A DNA stretch of 64,000 nucleotides from Candidatus Pseudomonas phytovorans (GTDB taxonomy: Bacteria > Pseudomonadota > Gammaproteobacteria > Pseudomonadales > Pseudomonadaceae): positions 4,252,001-4,316,000 of the forward strand of contig CP119325.1 of NCBI GenBank assembly GCA_029202525.1, in the 5' to 3' direction. Position numbers and translations under genes: made by a program. Below, piece by piece: positions 28,237 through 36,165 of the stretch. Under the pieces are notes generated by a model, which made no database searches, was not told where the DNA came from, and worked only from the letters and a program-made list of their open reading frames with translations. The number at the start of each line of letters is the position of its first letter. Within the stretch, counting starts at the first letter, position 1.

Positions 28237-29328
28237 ATGAGCAAGACGTTCAGAATCGCGGCAATCCCAGGCGACGGCATCGGCAACGAAGTACTGCCTG
28301 AAGGCATTCGTGTGGTCGAGGCGGCTGCGCGCAAGCATGGCCTGGATATCAGCTTCGAGTTCTTCGAGTGGGCCAGCTGCGACTACTACCTGGCTCACGG
28401 CAAGATGATGCCGGATGACTGGTTCGAACAGCTCAAGGGATTCGACGCGCTGTACTTCGGTGCTGTGGGCTGGCCAGACAAGGTACCGGACCACATCTCG
28501 CTGTGGGGTTCGCTGCTCAAGTTCCGCCGCGACTTCGACCAGTACGTGAACATCCGCCCGGTGCGCCTGTTCCCCGGCGTACCGTGCCCCCTGGCCGGCC
28601 GTGAACCCGGCGACATCGACTTCGTGGTCATCCGCGAGAACACCGAAGGCGAGTACTCCTCGCTGGGTGGGCGCATGTTCGAAGGCACCGAGAACGAGTT
28701 CGTGCTGCAGGAGTCGGTGTTCACCCGCCGTGGCGTCGACCGCATCCTCAAGTACGCCTTCGAAGTGGCCCAGACCCGCGAACGCAAGCACGTCACCTCG
28801 GCCACCAAGTCCAACGGCATGGCCGTGAGCATGCCGTACTGGGATGAGCGCACCGCAGCAATGGCAGCCAATTATCCGGAAATCAGCTGGGACAAGCAGC
28901 ACATTGATATCCTCTGCGCCCGCTTCGTGCTGCAACCGGACCGCTTCGACGTGGTCGTGGCCTCGAACCTGTTCGGCGATATCCTGTCCGACCTGGGCCC
29001 GGCCTGCGCCGGCACCATCGGCATCGCGCCATCGGCCAACCTCAATCCCGAGCGCAAGTTCCCGTCGCTGTTCGAGCCGGTGCACGGCTCGGCGCCAGAC
29101 ATCTACGGCAAGAACATCGCCAACCCGATCGCGATGATCTGGTCCGGGGCACTGATGCTCGACTTCCTCGGCAACGACGGCGCCGATCCACGTTACCGCG
29201 CCGCCCACGACGACATCCTGAACGCCATCGAGCAAGTCATCGCCGCCGGTGACGTGACCCGCGACATGGGTGGCCAGCAGTCTACCCAGCAAGTGGGCCA
29301 GGCCATCACCGCGCTGATCGAAGCCTGA
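28237..29328 (+). CDS. dmlA: D-malate / tartrate dehydrogenase (decarboxylating)
   Basis: A 363-residue member of the isocitrate/isopropylmalate dehydrogenase family. It opens FRIAAIPGDGIGNEV and carries the family signature NLFGDILSDLGPACAGTIGIAPSANLNPE and the NAD site FEPVHGSAPDIYGK. The segment VIRENTEGEYSSLGGRMFEGTENEF is typical of TtuC/DmlA. It oxidises D-malate to pyruvate and CO2 with NAD. ATG at 28237 is chosen by homology; a longer open frame exists upstream. A strong terminator follows, so it is a separate transcript from the transporter. Confidence 0.9.
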   Translation: MSKTFRIAAIPGDGIGNEVLPEGIRVVEAAARKHGLDISFEFFEWASCDYYLAHGKMMPDDWFEQLKGFDALYFGAVGWPDKVPDHISLWGSLLKFRRDFDQYVNIRPVRLFPGVPCPLAGREPGDIDFVVIRENTEGEYSSLGGRMFEGTENEFVLQESVFTRRGVDRILKYAFEVAQTRERKHVTSATKSNGMAVSMPYWDERTAAMAANYPEISWDKQHIDILCARFVLQPDRFDVVVASNLFGDILSDLGPACAGTIGIAPSANLNPERKFPSLFEPVHGSAPDIYGKNIANPIAMIWSGALMLDFLGNDGADPRYRAAHDDILNAIEQVIAAGDVTRDMGGQQSTQQVGQAITALIEA

Positions 29329-29335
29329 TGCACCG

Positions 29336-29369
29336 GGGCCGATTGTCAGAAGTGTCTGACAATCGGCCC
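29336..29369 (+). terminator. Rho-independent terminator of dmlA
   Basis: A perfect 15-bp stem (GGGCCGATTGTCAGA and complement) with loop AGTG, followed by TTT, eight bases behind the stop. Confidence 0.9.
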
Positions 29370-29406
29370 TTTGCCACTTGCGGGCGGCGTGGATTGTATG
29401 CAAAAT

Positions 29407-29445
29407 CTGTTAACCATTAGATATTAGTTAACTATAGGTTAACAG
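29407..29445. promoter_or_regulatory. GTTAAC operator cluster before the BCCT transporter
   Basis: Three GTTAAC cores start at 29409, 29427 and 29438, spaced 18 and 11 bases. The outer two form a perfect inverted repeat, CTGTTAACC and GGTTAACAG. The first 26 bases match an element before cntA at 31178: ATCTGTTAACC, three free bases, AGATA, three free bases, GTTAAC. Confidence 0.65.
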
Positions 29446-29521
29446 CCAAGGAAGGAGCTGTACCGCAACACCCCGGATGCCTGCCGGGTATAACAAGTAC
29501 GCCAACGTCCAGGAGACGATG

Positions 29522-31120
29522 ATGTCGCACAAGAATAAAAAGATTGATGTGTTCCTGATTACCATGAGCCTGATCGCCGTCCTGCTCACCGTGATCGGCC
29601 TTGCAGCCTTCCCCGCCCAGGCTGAAAGCGCCGCCAACCAGTTGTTCGAACTGTCCACCCGCACCTTCGGTACCAGCGTGCAGGTGCTGGTGTTCGCCAG
29701 TACCCTGGCCGTGCTGTACCTGGCCTTCAGCAAATACGGCAACATCCGCCTGGGCAGTGGCAAGCCTGAATACGCCACCGCCACCTGGGTGTTCATGTTC
29801 ATATGTGCCGGCATGGGTTCGTCGACCCTCTACTGGGGCGTGATGGAATGGGCCTACTACTACCAGACCCCAGGCCTGAACATCGCTGCAGCCACCCCCA
29901 AGGCGCTCGAGTACAGCGTGGGTTACTCGTTCTTCCACTGGGGCATCAGCGCCTGGTCGATCTACGCCCTGGCCTCGCTGGCCATGGCCTACCACTTCCA
30001 TGTACGCAAAAAGAGCGGCCTGAACCTGGCTTCGGTTATCGAAGCGGTGACGGGTTTCAAGGCCACCGGGCCGGTAGGCCGTACCGTCGACCTGATCTTC
30101 CTGCTGACCATGATGGGCGCCCTGACCGTGTCGCTGGCCCTCACCGCCTCTACCCTGACGCGCGGCCTGCATGACCTGACCGGCACCCCGGATACCTTCA
30201 CCGTGCAATTGATGGTGATCGGCGGCGTGGCGGTGATGTTCTCGCTCAGTTCCTACATCGGTATCGATGGTGGCCTGCAACGCCTGAGCAAGATGGTGTG
30301 CATCGGTGCGCTGGTGTTTGCCGCGGTCGTGCTACTGGTGGGCCCGACCCAGTTCACCCTCAACAACACCGCCAACTCGATTGGCCTGATGATGCAGAAC
30401 TACGTGCACATGAGCCTGTTCACCGACCCGGCGGGCGACGGTGCCTTCACCCGCAACTGGACGGTGTTCTACTGGCTGTGGTGGGTGTCGTATGCCCCGG
30501 GCGTGGCCATGTTCGTCACCCGCGTTTCGCGCGGCCGGCAGATCAAGGAAGTGGTGCTGGCCCTGCTGATGGGGGGCAGCTTCGGTTGCTGGTTCTTCTT
30601 CGGCGCGCTGGAAAGCTACAGCATGCACCAGTTCATCACCGGTGCGGTGGATGTACCGAAAATGCTTGCGGAACAAGGCGGCGAATCGGCCGTGACGCAC
30701 TTGCTGTTGGCCCTGCCGTGGGGCCAGGTGTTCCTTGGCGTGTACCTGTTCATCATGGCCATCTTCTGTGCGTCGCACATGGATGCCGCGGCCTACGCGG
30801 TGGCTGCCACCAGCACCCGCAACCTGCGTGAAGGTGACGACCCCACGCCCACCCACCGCCTGTTCTGGTGCGTGGTGCTGACCCTGGTGCCGCTGGCCAT
30901 GCTGTTCGCCAAGGCTTCGCTGTCGACCATGAAGACCGCCGTGGTGCTGACCGCAATCCCGTTCATGGTGATTCTGCTGGTGAAGATCTACGGCTTCTTC
31001 AAGTGGATGATCGCCGACTACGGCCAGGTACCGGCCCATGTCATCGAGGAAGAAGCTGCACGGCTGGCCGGTGAAGCACCTGCCGAGCATGCCCCGCGCA
31101 GCGCTGCTGCCGTGCATTGA
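29522..31120 (+). CDS. BCCT family betaine/carnitine/choline transporter
   Basis: A 532-residue inner-membrane protein with about 12 helices. The BCCT signature region reads FTRNWTVFYWLWWVSYAPGVAMFVTRVSRGRQIKEVV, and GMGSSTLYWGVMEWAYYYQTPG, with the tryptophan/tyrosine-rich substrate cage, is present. The AGGAGA box fits ATG at 29522 better than the ATG three bases upstream. It occupies the place of yeaV in the E. coli yeaTUVWX cluster. With an oxygenase of CntA type behind it, carnitine or a related quaternary amine is the likely cargo. Its own promoter region carries the GTTAAC cluster. Confidence 0.92.
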   Translation: MSHKNKKIDVFLITMSLIAVLLTVIGLAAFPAQAESAANQLFELSTRTFGTSVQVLVFASTLAVLYLAFSKYGNIRLGSGKPEYATATWVFMFICAGMGSSTLYWGVMEWAYYYQTPGLNIAAATPKALEYSVGYSFFHWGISAWSIYALASLAMAYHFHVRKKSGLNLASVIEAVTGFKATGPVGRTVDLIFLLTMMGALTVSLALTASTLTRGLHDLTGTPDTFTVQLMVIGGVAVMFSLSSYIGIDGGLQRLSKMVCIGALVFAAVVLLVGPTQFTLNNTANSIGLMMQNYVHMSLFTDPAGDGAFTRNWTVFYWLWWVSYAPGVAMFVTRVSRGRQIKEVVLALLMGGSFGCWFFFGALESYSMHQFITGAVDVPKMLAEQGGESAVTHLLLALPWGQVFLGVYLFIMAIFCASHMDAAAYAVAATSTRNLREGDDPTPTHRLFWCVVLTLVPLAMLFAKASLSTMKTAVVLTAIPFMVILLVKIYGFFKWMIADYGQVPAHVIEEEAARLAGEAPAEHAPRSAAAVH

Positions 31121-31127
31121 TCAAATC

Positions 31128-31152
31128 AAAGGGGCCGCACTGCGGCCCCTTT
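31128..31152 (+). terminator. Rho-independent terminator of the BCCT gene
   Basis: AAAGGGGCCGCA and its exact complement form a compact 12-bp-arm hairpin seven bases behind the stop; a run of seven T follows a little later. Confidence 0.85.
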
Positions 31153-31177
31153 GAAGGCTGCAAATTTTTTTGCCTGA

Positions 31178-31206
31178 TCTGTTAACCCACAGATACGCGT
31201 TAACCA
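31178..31206. promoter_or_regulatory. GTTAAC operator element before cntA
   Basis: GTTAAC cores start at 31181 and 31199, the same 18-base spacing as before the transporter, with the shared flanks ATCTGTTAACC and AGATA. It lies about 35 bases ahead of the cntA start codon. Confidence 0.65.
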
Positions 31207-31238
31207 ACAACTATAAACCGAGCTTGTGAGAACCTGTC

Positions 31239-32360
31239 ATGAACGACTTCAAACGCCTGCCCGCCGATTTCTGCGCGAACGCCGAAGAGGCCTTCACCAT
31301 CCCGGCCAATTTCTACACCAAGGCCGCGGTGTTCGAACACGAGAAAGAAGCCATTTTCGCCCGCAGCTGGATCTGCGTAGGCCACCGCAGCGAAGTGGCA
31401 GACAACAATGCCTACATCACCCGCGAAGTGATTGGCGAAAGCATTATTGTCGTGCGCGGCCGTGACAGCGTGCTGCGTGCGTTCTACAACGTTTGCCCGC
31501 ACCGTGGCCACCAGTTGCTCAGCGGCAGCGGCAAGGCCAAGAACGTCATCACCTGCCCGTACCACGCCTGGACCTTCAAGCTCGACGGCGAACTGGCCCA
31601 CGCCCGCAACTGCGACAACGTGGTGAACTTCGACAAAGAGAACTCCACCCTGGTGCAGCTGCGCGTCGAGGAATACGCCGGCTTCATTTTCATCAACATG
31701 GACATGGACGCGGGCTCCGTCGAAGACCAGCTGCCAGGCATGCAAGCACGCATGCGTGAAGCCTGCGCGGTGATCGACGACCTGCACCTGGCCGCGCGCT
31801 TCGTCAGCGACACCCCGGCCAACTGGAAGTCGATCGTCGACAACTACCTTGAGTGCTACCACTGCGCCCCTGCCCACCCCGGCTTCTCCGACTCGGTCGA
31901 TGTCGGCCAGTACAGCCACACCATGCACGGCAACTGGACCCTGCAATATGGCCTGGCCAAGCCTTCGGAGCAGTCGTTCAAGTTCGACGAAAACGTGAAA
32001 GACCCGTCGTTCGCCGGCTTCTGGGCCTGGCCGTGCACCATGTTCAACGTGCCGCCAGGGGCCAACTTCATGACCGTGATCTACGAGTTCCCGGTCGATG
32101 CCGAAACCACCCTGCAGCACTACGACATCTACTTCCTCAACAAGGACATCACCGAAGAGCAGCAGAAGCTGATCGACTGGTACCGCGAAGTGTTCCGCCC
32201 AGAAGACCTGCGCCTGGTCGAAAGCGTGCAGAAGGGCCTGAAATCCCGTGGCTACCGTGGCCAGGGCCGGATCATGGCCGACCGCGAGCGCAGCGGCATG
32301 AGCGAACACGGCATTGCCCACTTCCACAACCTGATCGCCGTGGCCCACCTCGACGATTGA
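31239..32360 (+). CDS. cntA: Carnitine monooxygenase, Rieske oxygenase component (CntA/YeaW)
   Basis: A 373-residue Rieske non-haem iron oxygenase that should cleave L-carnitine to trimethylamine and malic semialdehyde. The [2Fe-2S] ligands are Cys86-His88 (CPHRGH) and Cys106-His109 (CPYHAW). The mononuclear iron site has His208 and His213 in ECYHCAPAHPGF. The bridging residue is Glu205, the glutamate that sets CntA/YeaW enzymes apart from most Rieske oxygenases, which have aspartate there. Similarity to Acinetobacter CntA as recalled is strong along the whole length. It is followed by its reductase gene and preceded by a BCCT gene. Confidence 0.93.
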   Translation: MNDFKRLPADFCANAEEAFTIPANFYTKAAVFEHEKEAIFARSWICVGHRSEVADNNAYITREVIGESIIVVRGRDSVLRAFYNVCPHRGHQLLSGSGKAKNVITCPYHAWTFKLDGELAHARNCDNVVNFDKENSTLVQLRVEEYAGFIFINMDMDAGSVEDQLPGMQARMREACAVIDDLHLAARFVSDTPANWKSIVDNYLECYHCAPAHPGFSDSVDVGQYSHTMHGNWTLQYGLAKPSEQSFKFDENVKDPSFAGFWAWPCTMFNVPPGANFMTVIYEFPVDAETTLQHYDIYFLNKDITEEQQKLIDWYREVFRPEDLRLVESVQKGLKSRGYRGQGRIMADRERSGMSEHGIAHFHNLIAVAHLDD

Positions 32361-32438
32361 TGGCAACCGCTCCACGTTTATTTGCACGTAAAGGTGCGCG
32401 GCAGGGCCTGCCGCGCACCCAGGCAGTCGAGGTGAACC

Positions 32439-33410
32439 ATGGCCAACACTTATGAAATGTTCAGCGTACGCGTAACCGACGTGGAACACGCCACGCCGCT
32501 GATCAAGCGCTTTACCCTGGCCCGCGAAGACGGCGCGGCGATGCCCGCTTTCACCGGCGGCAGCCACGTCATCGTGCAGATGCAAGGCGCGGACGGCAGC
32601 CAGTTCAGCAACGCCTATTCGTTGATGAGCGACCCGCGTGACACACGCAGCTACCAGATCGGCGTGCGCCTGGAAGAGCAGTCCAAAGGCGGCTCGGCGT
32701 TCATGCACCAGCAGGTGGAAGTCGGCACCCGCCTGACCATCTCCTCGCCCAACAACCTGTTCGCCCTGGACCCTTCGGCTGGCCGTCACGTACTGATTGC
32801 CGGCGGCATTGGCATTACCCCGTTTCTGGCGCAACTGCATGAGCTGGAAGGCACAAGCACCGACTACGAGTTGCACTATGCCTTCCGCGCGCCAGAGCAC
32901 GGCGCGTTCCAGGACCAGTTGGCCAACGGCCCGCACGCCGCCAACACACAGTTCTACATCGACAGCCTCGACCGCAGGCTAGACCTGGCCGCCCTGTGCG
33001 CGGGGCTGGACGAGCAAGCGCACCTGTACGTGTGCGGCCCCAAACCGCTGATCGACGCGGTCATCGCCTGCGCCGCCCAGGCTGGCATTGCCGAGCAGCG
33101 CGTGCATTGGGAACAGTTTGCCGCCACCCCGGTCACCGGCAGTGCCTTCACCGTGGTGCTGGCGCAATCGGGGGTGGAGCTGCAGGTGGAAGAAGGCATG
33201 ACCATTCTGCAGGCCATCGAGAAGTCCAAGGCCGCCAAGGTCGAGTGCCTGTGCCGCGAAGGCGTGTGCGGTACGTGCGAGACGGCCATTCTTGAAGGTG
33301 AAGCCGAGCATTACGACCAGTACCTGAGCGACGAAGAAAAAGCCGCCCAGCAGAGCATCATGCTGTGCGTCTCCCGCGCCCGCACGGCGCGGCTGGTGCT
33401 CGACCTGTAA
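32439..33410 (+). CDS. cntB: Carnitine monooxygenase reductase component (CntB/YeaX)
   Basis: A 323-residue electron-transfer protein with the phthalate-dioxygenase-reductase layout: FMN-binding barrel (about 1-105, SLMSDPRDTRSYQIGV), NADH domain (105-225, GGIGITPFL and YVCGPKPLIDAV) and a C-terminal plant-type ferredoxin (240-323). The cluster cysteines are visible in ECLCREGVCGTCE and in IMLCVSRA. It passes electrons from NADH to the CntA Rieske centre. GAGG lies six bases before the ATG, 78 bases behind cntA. Confidence 0.93.
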   Translation: MANTYEMFSVRVTDVEHATPLIKRFTLAREDGAAMPAFTGGSHVIVQMQGADGSQFSNAYSLMSDPRDTRSYQIGVRLEEQSKGGSAFMHQQVEVGTRLTISSPNNLFALDPSAGRHVLIAGGIGITPFLAQLHELEGTSTDYELHYAFRAPEHGAFQDQLANGPHAANTQFYIDSLDRRLDLAALCAGLDEQAHLYVCGPKPLIDAVIACAAQAGIAEQRVHWEQFAATPVTGSAFTVVLAQSGVELQVEEGMTILQAIEKSKAAKVECLCREGVCGTCETAILEGEAEHYDQYLSDEEKAAQQSIMLCVSRARTARLVLDL

Positions 33411-33434
33411 GTATTGAAGGTGTGCACGGGCTTC

Positions 33435-33534
33435 TGTGGGAGCGGGCGCGTCGAGGCGTCGAACCGCCGCGAACACGGGCGAAGCCCGTGCCATCCACCG
33501 CGGCGCCTGCTTCGCGGGCAAGCCCGCTCCCACA
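33435..33534. repeat. REP element (TGTGGGAGCGGGC family)
   Basis: A 100-base copy between cntB and the HTH-PAS gene, with the same extra GTCGAGGCGTCGAACC insertion type seen in the copy at 15452. Here it separates two genes on the same strand. Confidence 0.88.
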
Positions 33535-33558
33535 GGTATTGCGCCCCTCACCCCTAAC

Positions 33559-33589
33559 GTTAACCAAAAGTTGACAAGTTGCGTATACT
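33559..33589 (+). promoter_or_regulatory. Promoter and GTTAAC-like sites of the HTH-PAS gene
   Basis: GTTAAC at 33559 and GTTGAC at 33570 are 11 bases apart, the spacing also seen between the second and third cores before the transporter. A -10-like TATACT is at 33584-33589, 18 bases behind TTAACC at 33560, so the site overlaps a likely sigma-70 promoter. Confidence 0.5.
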
Positions 33590-33624
33590 GGCAGGCTCTT
33601 GGCCCAGATCAGGACGTCCTGCCG

Positions 33625-34704
33625 ATGTTGGAAAACAGCTTCGCCTTCCGCCTCAAGGAACTGCTCGAGCATCACAAGCTGACCCTGCAAGCCGTGGGCA
33701 CAGCCTTGGGCATTTCGCGCACCGCCGTGCACAAGTGGACCCGCGGTGGCGAGATCGACTACGCCAACCTGCGCAAGCTGGCCGACTTTCTCAAGGTCAA
33801 CTGGATCTGGCTGCGCTATGGCGACGAGGCGCTGCAAAACATCCAGCAACCCCAGGTGGTCGAGCTGCCGATGACCGACCTGCGCCGGCGCCTGACCGCC
33901 GAGATCATGGAAAGCGAAACACGCATGAAGCTGGCCCAGGAAGGTGCACGCATCGTCACCTGGGAATGGAACCTGATCAGCGACGAAGTCACCTACTCGC
34001 CCAATGTCGAGCAGGTGTATGGCTGGCCGGTCCAGCACAACGAAGACTTCTGGAAGCACCTGCCCGATGACGATGTGCAGCGCATGCAGGTGATGTACGC
34101 CGATGCCGTGGCCGACGGCAGCGGCTGTGAATGTGACTTCCGCATCACCCGCCCGGACGGTGAAATACGCTGGATTTCTTCCCGCGCCACAGTAGTGCGC
34201 GACAGTGCCGGGCGTTCGGTGAAGATGGTCGGCATCAGCATGGACAACACCGAACGGCAAGTGGCGCAGCAGGCGCTGAGGCAAAGCGAAGAGCGCTTTC
34301 GGGCGATTTTCGAACTGGCCTGGGGGGCCCTCGCCTACATCGACCCGAACGGCACCTGGCAACGGGTCAACAGCAGCTTGTGCGACATGCTGGGCTACCG
34401 TGCTGAAGAGCTCTATGCCACGACCTTCCAGCACATCACCCACCCCGACGACCTGCCGCTGAATCTGCAACTGCTACAGCGCATGCTGGCTGGCGAAACC
34501 GAGCGTTACGAGGTAGAGAAGCGCGTGCGCCACAAGAACGGCGAGTACATCTGGGTACGCGCGCGCACCTCGCTGCAACGCCACGACAATGGCGAGCCGG
34601 AGCACCTGATCAGCGTGTTCGAAGACATCAGTGCCGAGCGCCAGGAACATGAAAGGCTGCAGGCACATATTGCCGCGCTGGAGGCTCGACTGGCGTCCCG
34701 CTAA
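33625..34704 (+). CDS. HTH (XRE-type) regulator with two PAS domains
   Basis: A 359-residue soluble protein. The first 70 residues are a phage-repressor-like helix-turn-helix (FRLKELLEHHKLTLQAVGTALGISRTAVHKWTRGGEIDYANLRKLADFL). Two PAS/PAC modules follow (about 100-215, with the PAC ending VGISMDNTERQ, and 222-345, ending ISVFEDISAERQ). There is no kinase, GGDEF or other output domain, so DNA binding is the only evident output. ATG at 33625 is chosen because it starts the helix-turn-helix cleanly and has its own promoter. It stands behind cntB and carries GTTAAC-like sites before it, so it may be the regulator that reads those sites. Confidence 0.85.
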   Translation: MLENSFAFRLKELLEHHKLTLQAVGTALGISRTAVHKWTRGGEIDYANLRKLADFLKVNWIWLRYGDEALQNIQQPQVVELPMTDLRRRLTAEIMESETRMKLAQEGARIVTWEWNLISDEVTYSPNVEQVYGWPVQHNEDFWKHLPDDDVQRMQVMYADAVADGSGCECDFRITRPDGEIRWISSRATVVRDSAGRSVKMVGISMDNTERQVAQQALRQSEERFRAIFELAWGALAYIDPNGTWQRVNSSLCDMLGYRAEELYATTFQHITHPDDLPLNLQLLQRMLAGETERYEVEKRVRHKNGEYIWVRARTSLQRHDNGEPEHLISVFEDISAERQEHERLQAHIAALEARLASR

Positions 34705-34709
34705 GCAGC

Positions 34710-35046
34710 CTACATATTGTCGTCGAAAGCCGAGCGCACGGCGTGCACAACGCGTTCGGCCCGTGCGGCATCCTCCAGTTCCGGGTAGGCCTTTTTCAAC
34801 TTGCCGGAAACCTGCCAGCCGTTTTCCTTGAGCGAGCGGATAATGCGACTGGCATCCTGATTCGGCCATTTCCTTGCGCACGGTATGCTCAACTACCTGA
34901 GCGGTGTACAGCACATGCGCGGTCAAGTCCGGGGATCGCCAAGCGGCAGCTGCATCATCGTACGCTTCGAACAGGAAGTTGCTCGAGGTGCCGTCCGTGT
35001 AGGTCATGGCTTTGCCGAACCGATACGACGCCCCATAGCGTTGCAT
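34710..35046 (-). pseudogene. Frameshifted small gene, function not recognised
   Basis: Two overlapping minus-strand frames make one coherent protein of about 112 residues. The first runs from ATG at 35046 through YGASYRFGKAMTYTDG and VLYTAQVVEHTVRKEMA. The second continues NQDASRIIRSLKENGWQVSGK and ends AVRSAFDDNM at 34710. The switch lies near 34868-34872, where removing one G would join EMA to NQDA. I do not recognise the family with confidence. The bases 35047-35272 upstream are comparatively AT-rich and show no gene. It could also be a sequencing error. Confidence 0.55.
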
Positions 35047-35272
35047 GAACGGCCTGAAAAAACCTCCAACACTTGGTCATCGTGACACCATACAGGTCGG
35101 CCAACGCCCGAAACCTACCTGCATCGCTGAATCCTTTACCCGGTGCGCGAAAACACTACCAATTGAAAGAATTTACGCGAAAACATTAACGCCGCATGCA
35201 CGAGTTGACTACCGGCGTTGTGGGATCTTTAGCAGATAACGGTTTCTAACAAAAAACTCTAACGGAAGAGGA

Positions 35273-36112
35273 TCAAGCGATTGCCACTGCGCTCCCCTGG
35301 CGCAACCAGTCGATAAACCGTGCAAACAACTCGGACTGGGAGTTGATCTCCAGCTTCAGGTACAGGTTCTTGCGGTGCATGCGCACGGTCTCCGGAGAGA
35401 TGCCCAGTTCCAGCGCGGTAGACTTCACCGAGTGCCCGCGCAGGATCATGTGCGCCACTTCCCGCTCGCGGTCGGTCAGCACCTGGCAGCCAAAGCTGTC
35501 GAACGCCGCCTGCAGGCTGCCGCGCTCGGCTGATGCAGTACCGGGCTCCAGGTTGTGTCGGGCATAGCGCCCCAGCAGTTCCCGCACCATCGGCTCCAGC
35601 GCCCGCAGCAGGTCGACCTGCGCGGCGCTCAGCCGGGTGCCGCTGCAACCCTGAAACAAGCTAAGCGACAACTTGCGGCCAGCGCTGAGGTCGACGATGT
35701 AGTAGCTGTCTTCGCTGCAACCGGTGCCCAGGTAATAGGCCTTGTAGTAGTCGCTGTCGAAAAAGTTGTCGGGGGCGATTTCCTGCAGGTGGTAAAACCC
35801 TTCGGCCAGGCCGCTTTGCACGGCCAGGCAGAACGGGTCGAGCAAGTAGCCAGCACTGAAATAACGCTCCAGCACGGCGGCGCGGTGCAGCTCGGGAATG
35901 CCCTGCTGGTAGAGCAGCTGCGGCGCGCGCCCTTGGCATTCCAGGCTGATCATCATCGACTCGACCTGCACCAGCTGGCCGATGGCCGCAGCCACATACT
36001 CCAGCGCCTCAGGCGTTTCGCTGTTGGCCAGCGCACGCTGCAGCGCCGCATGCCACTGCTGCAGCGCGCCCATTGTCAGGGTAAGCGGGGTATCGGGATT
36101 GGCCTGGCTCAT
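35273..36112 (-). CDS. LuxR family transcriptional regulator (solo), second copy
   Basis: A 279-residue protein with a C-terminal LuxR helix-turn-helix (LTDREREVAHMILRGHSVKSTALELGISPETVRMHRKNLYLKL) and an N-terminal sensing domain sharing GYLLDPFCLA and EIAPDNFF with the LuxR protein at 21624. ATG at 36112 is taken as start; an ATG at 36169 overlapping the aminotransferase stop (ATGA) is an alternative that would add 19 residues and couple translation. It follows the aminotransferase and binding-protein genes on the same strand and likely controls them. Confidence 0.88.
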   Translation of the reverse strand: MSQANPDTPLTLTMGALQQWHAALQRALANSETPEALEYVAAAIGQLVQVESMMISLECQGRAPQLLYQQGIPELHRAAVLERYFSAGYLLDPFCLAVQSGLAEGFYHLQEIAPDNFFDSDYYKAYYLGTGCSEDSYYIVDLSAGRKLSLSLFQGCSGTRLSAAQVDLLRALEPMVRELLGRYARHNLEPGTASAERGSLQAAFDSFGCQVLTDREREVAHMILRGHSVKSTALELGISPETVRMHRKNLYLKLEINSQSELFARFIDWLRQGSAVAIA

Positions 36113-36165
36113 GCCCGGCAGTCTAGCCTGCCAGGCACGCCCCCGCACAGCCCTGTGCGCCAGGT

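Noticed and set aside
29432..30280. 282-residue minus-strand frame antisense to the BCCT transporter
   Set aside because: Composition is His/Gln/Gly-rich low-complexity, typical of an antisense shadow; the transporter on the plus strand is unambiguous.
33571..33589. TTGACA paired with TATACT as promoter of the HTH-PAS gene
   Set aside because: The two boxes are only seven bases apart, too close for sigma-70; TTAACC at 33560 gives an 18-base spacing instead.
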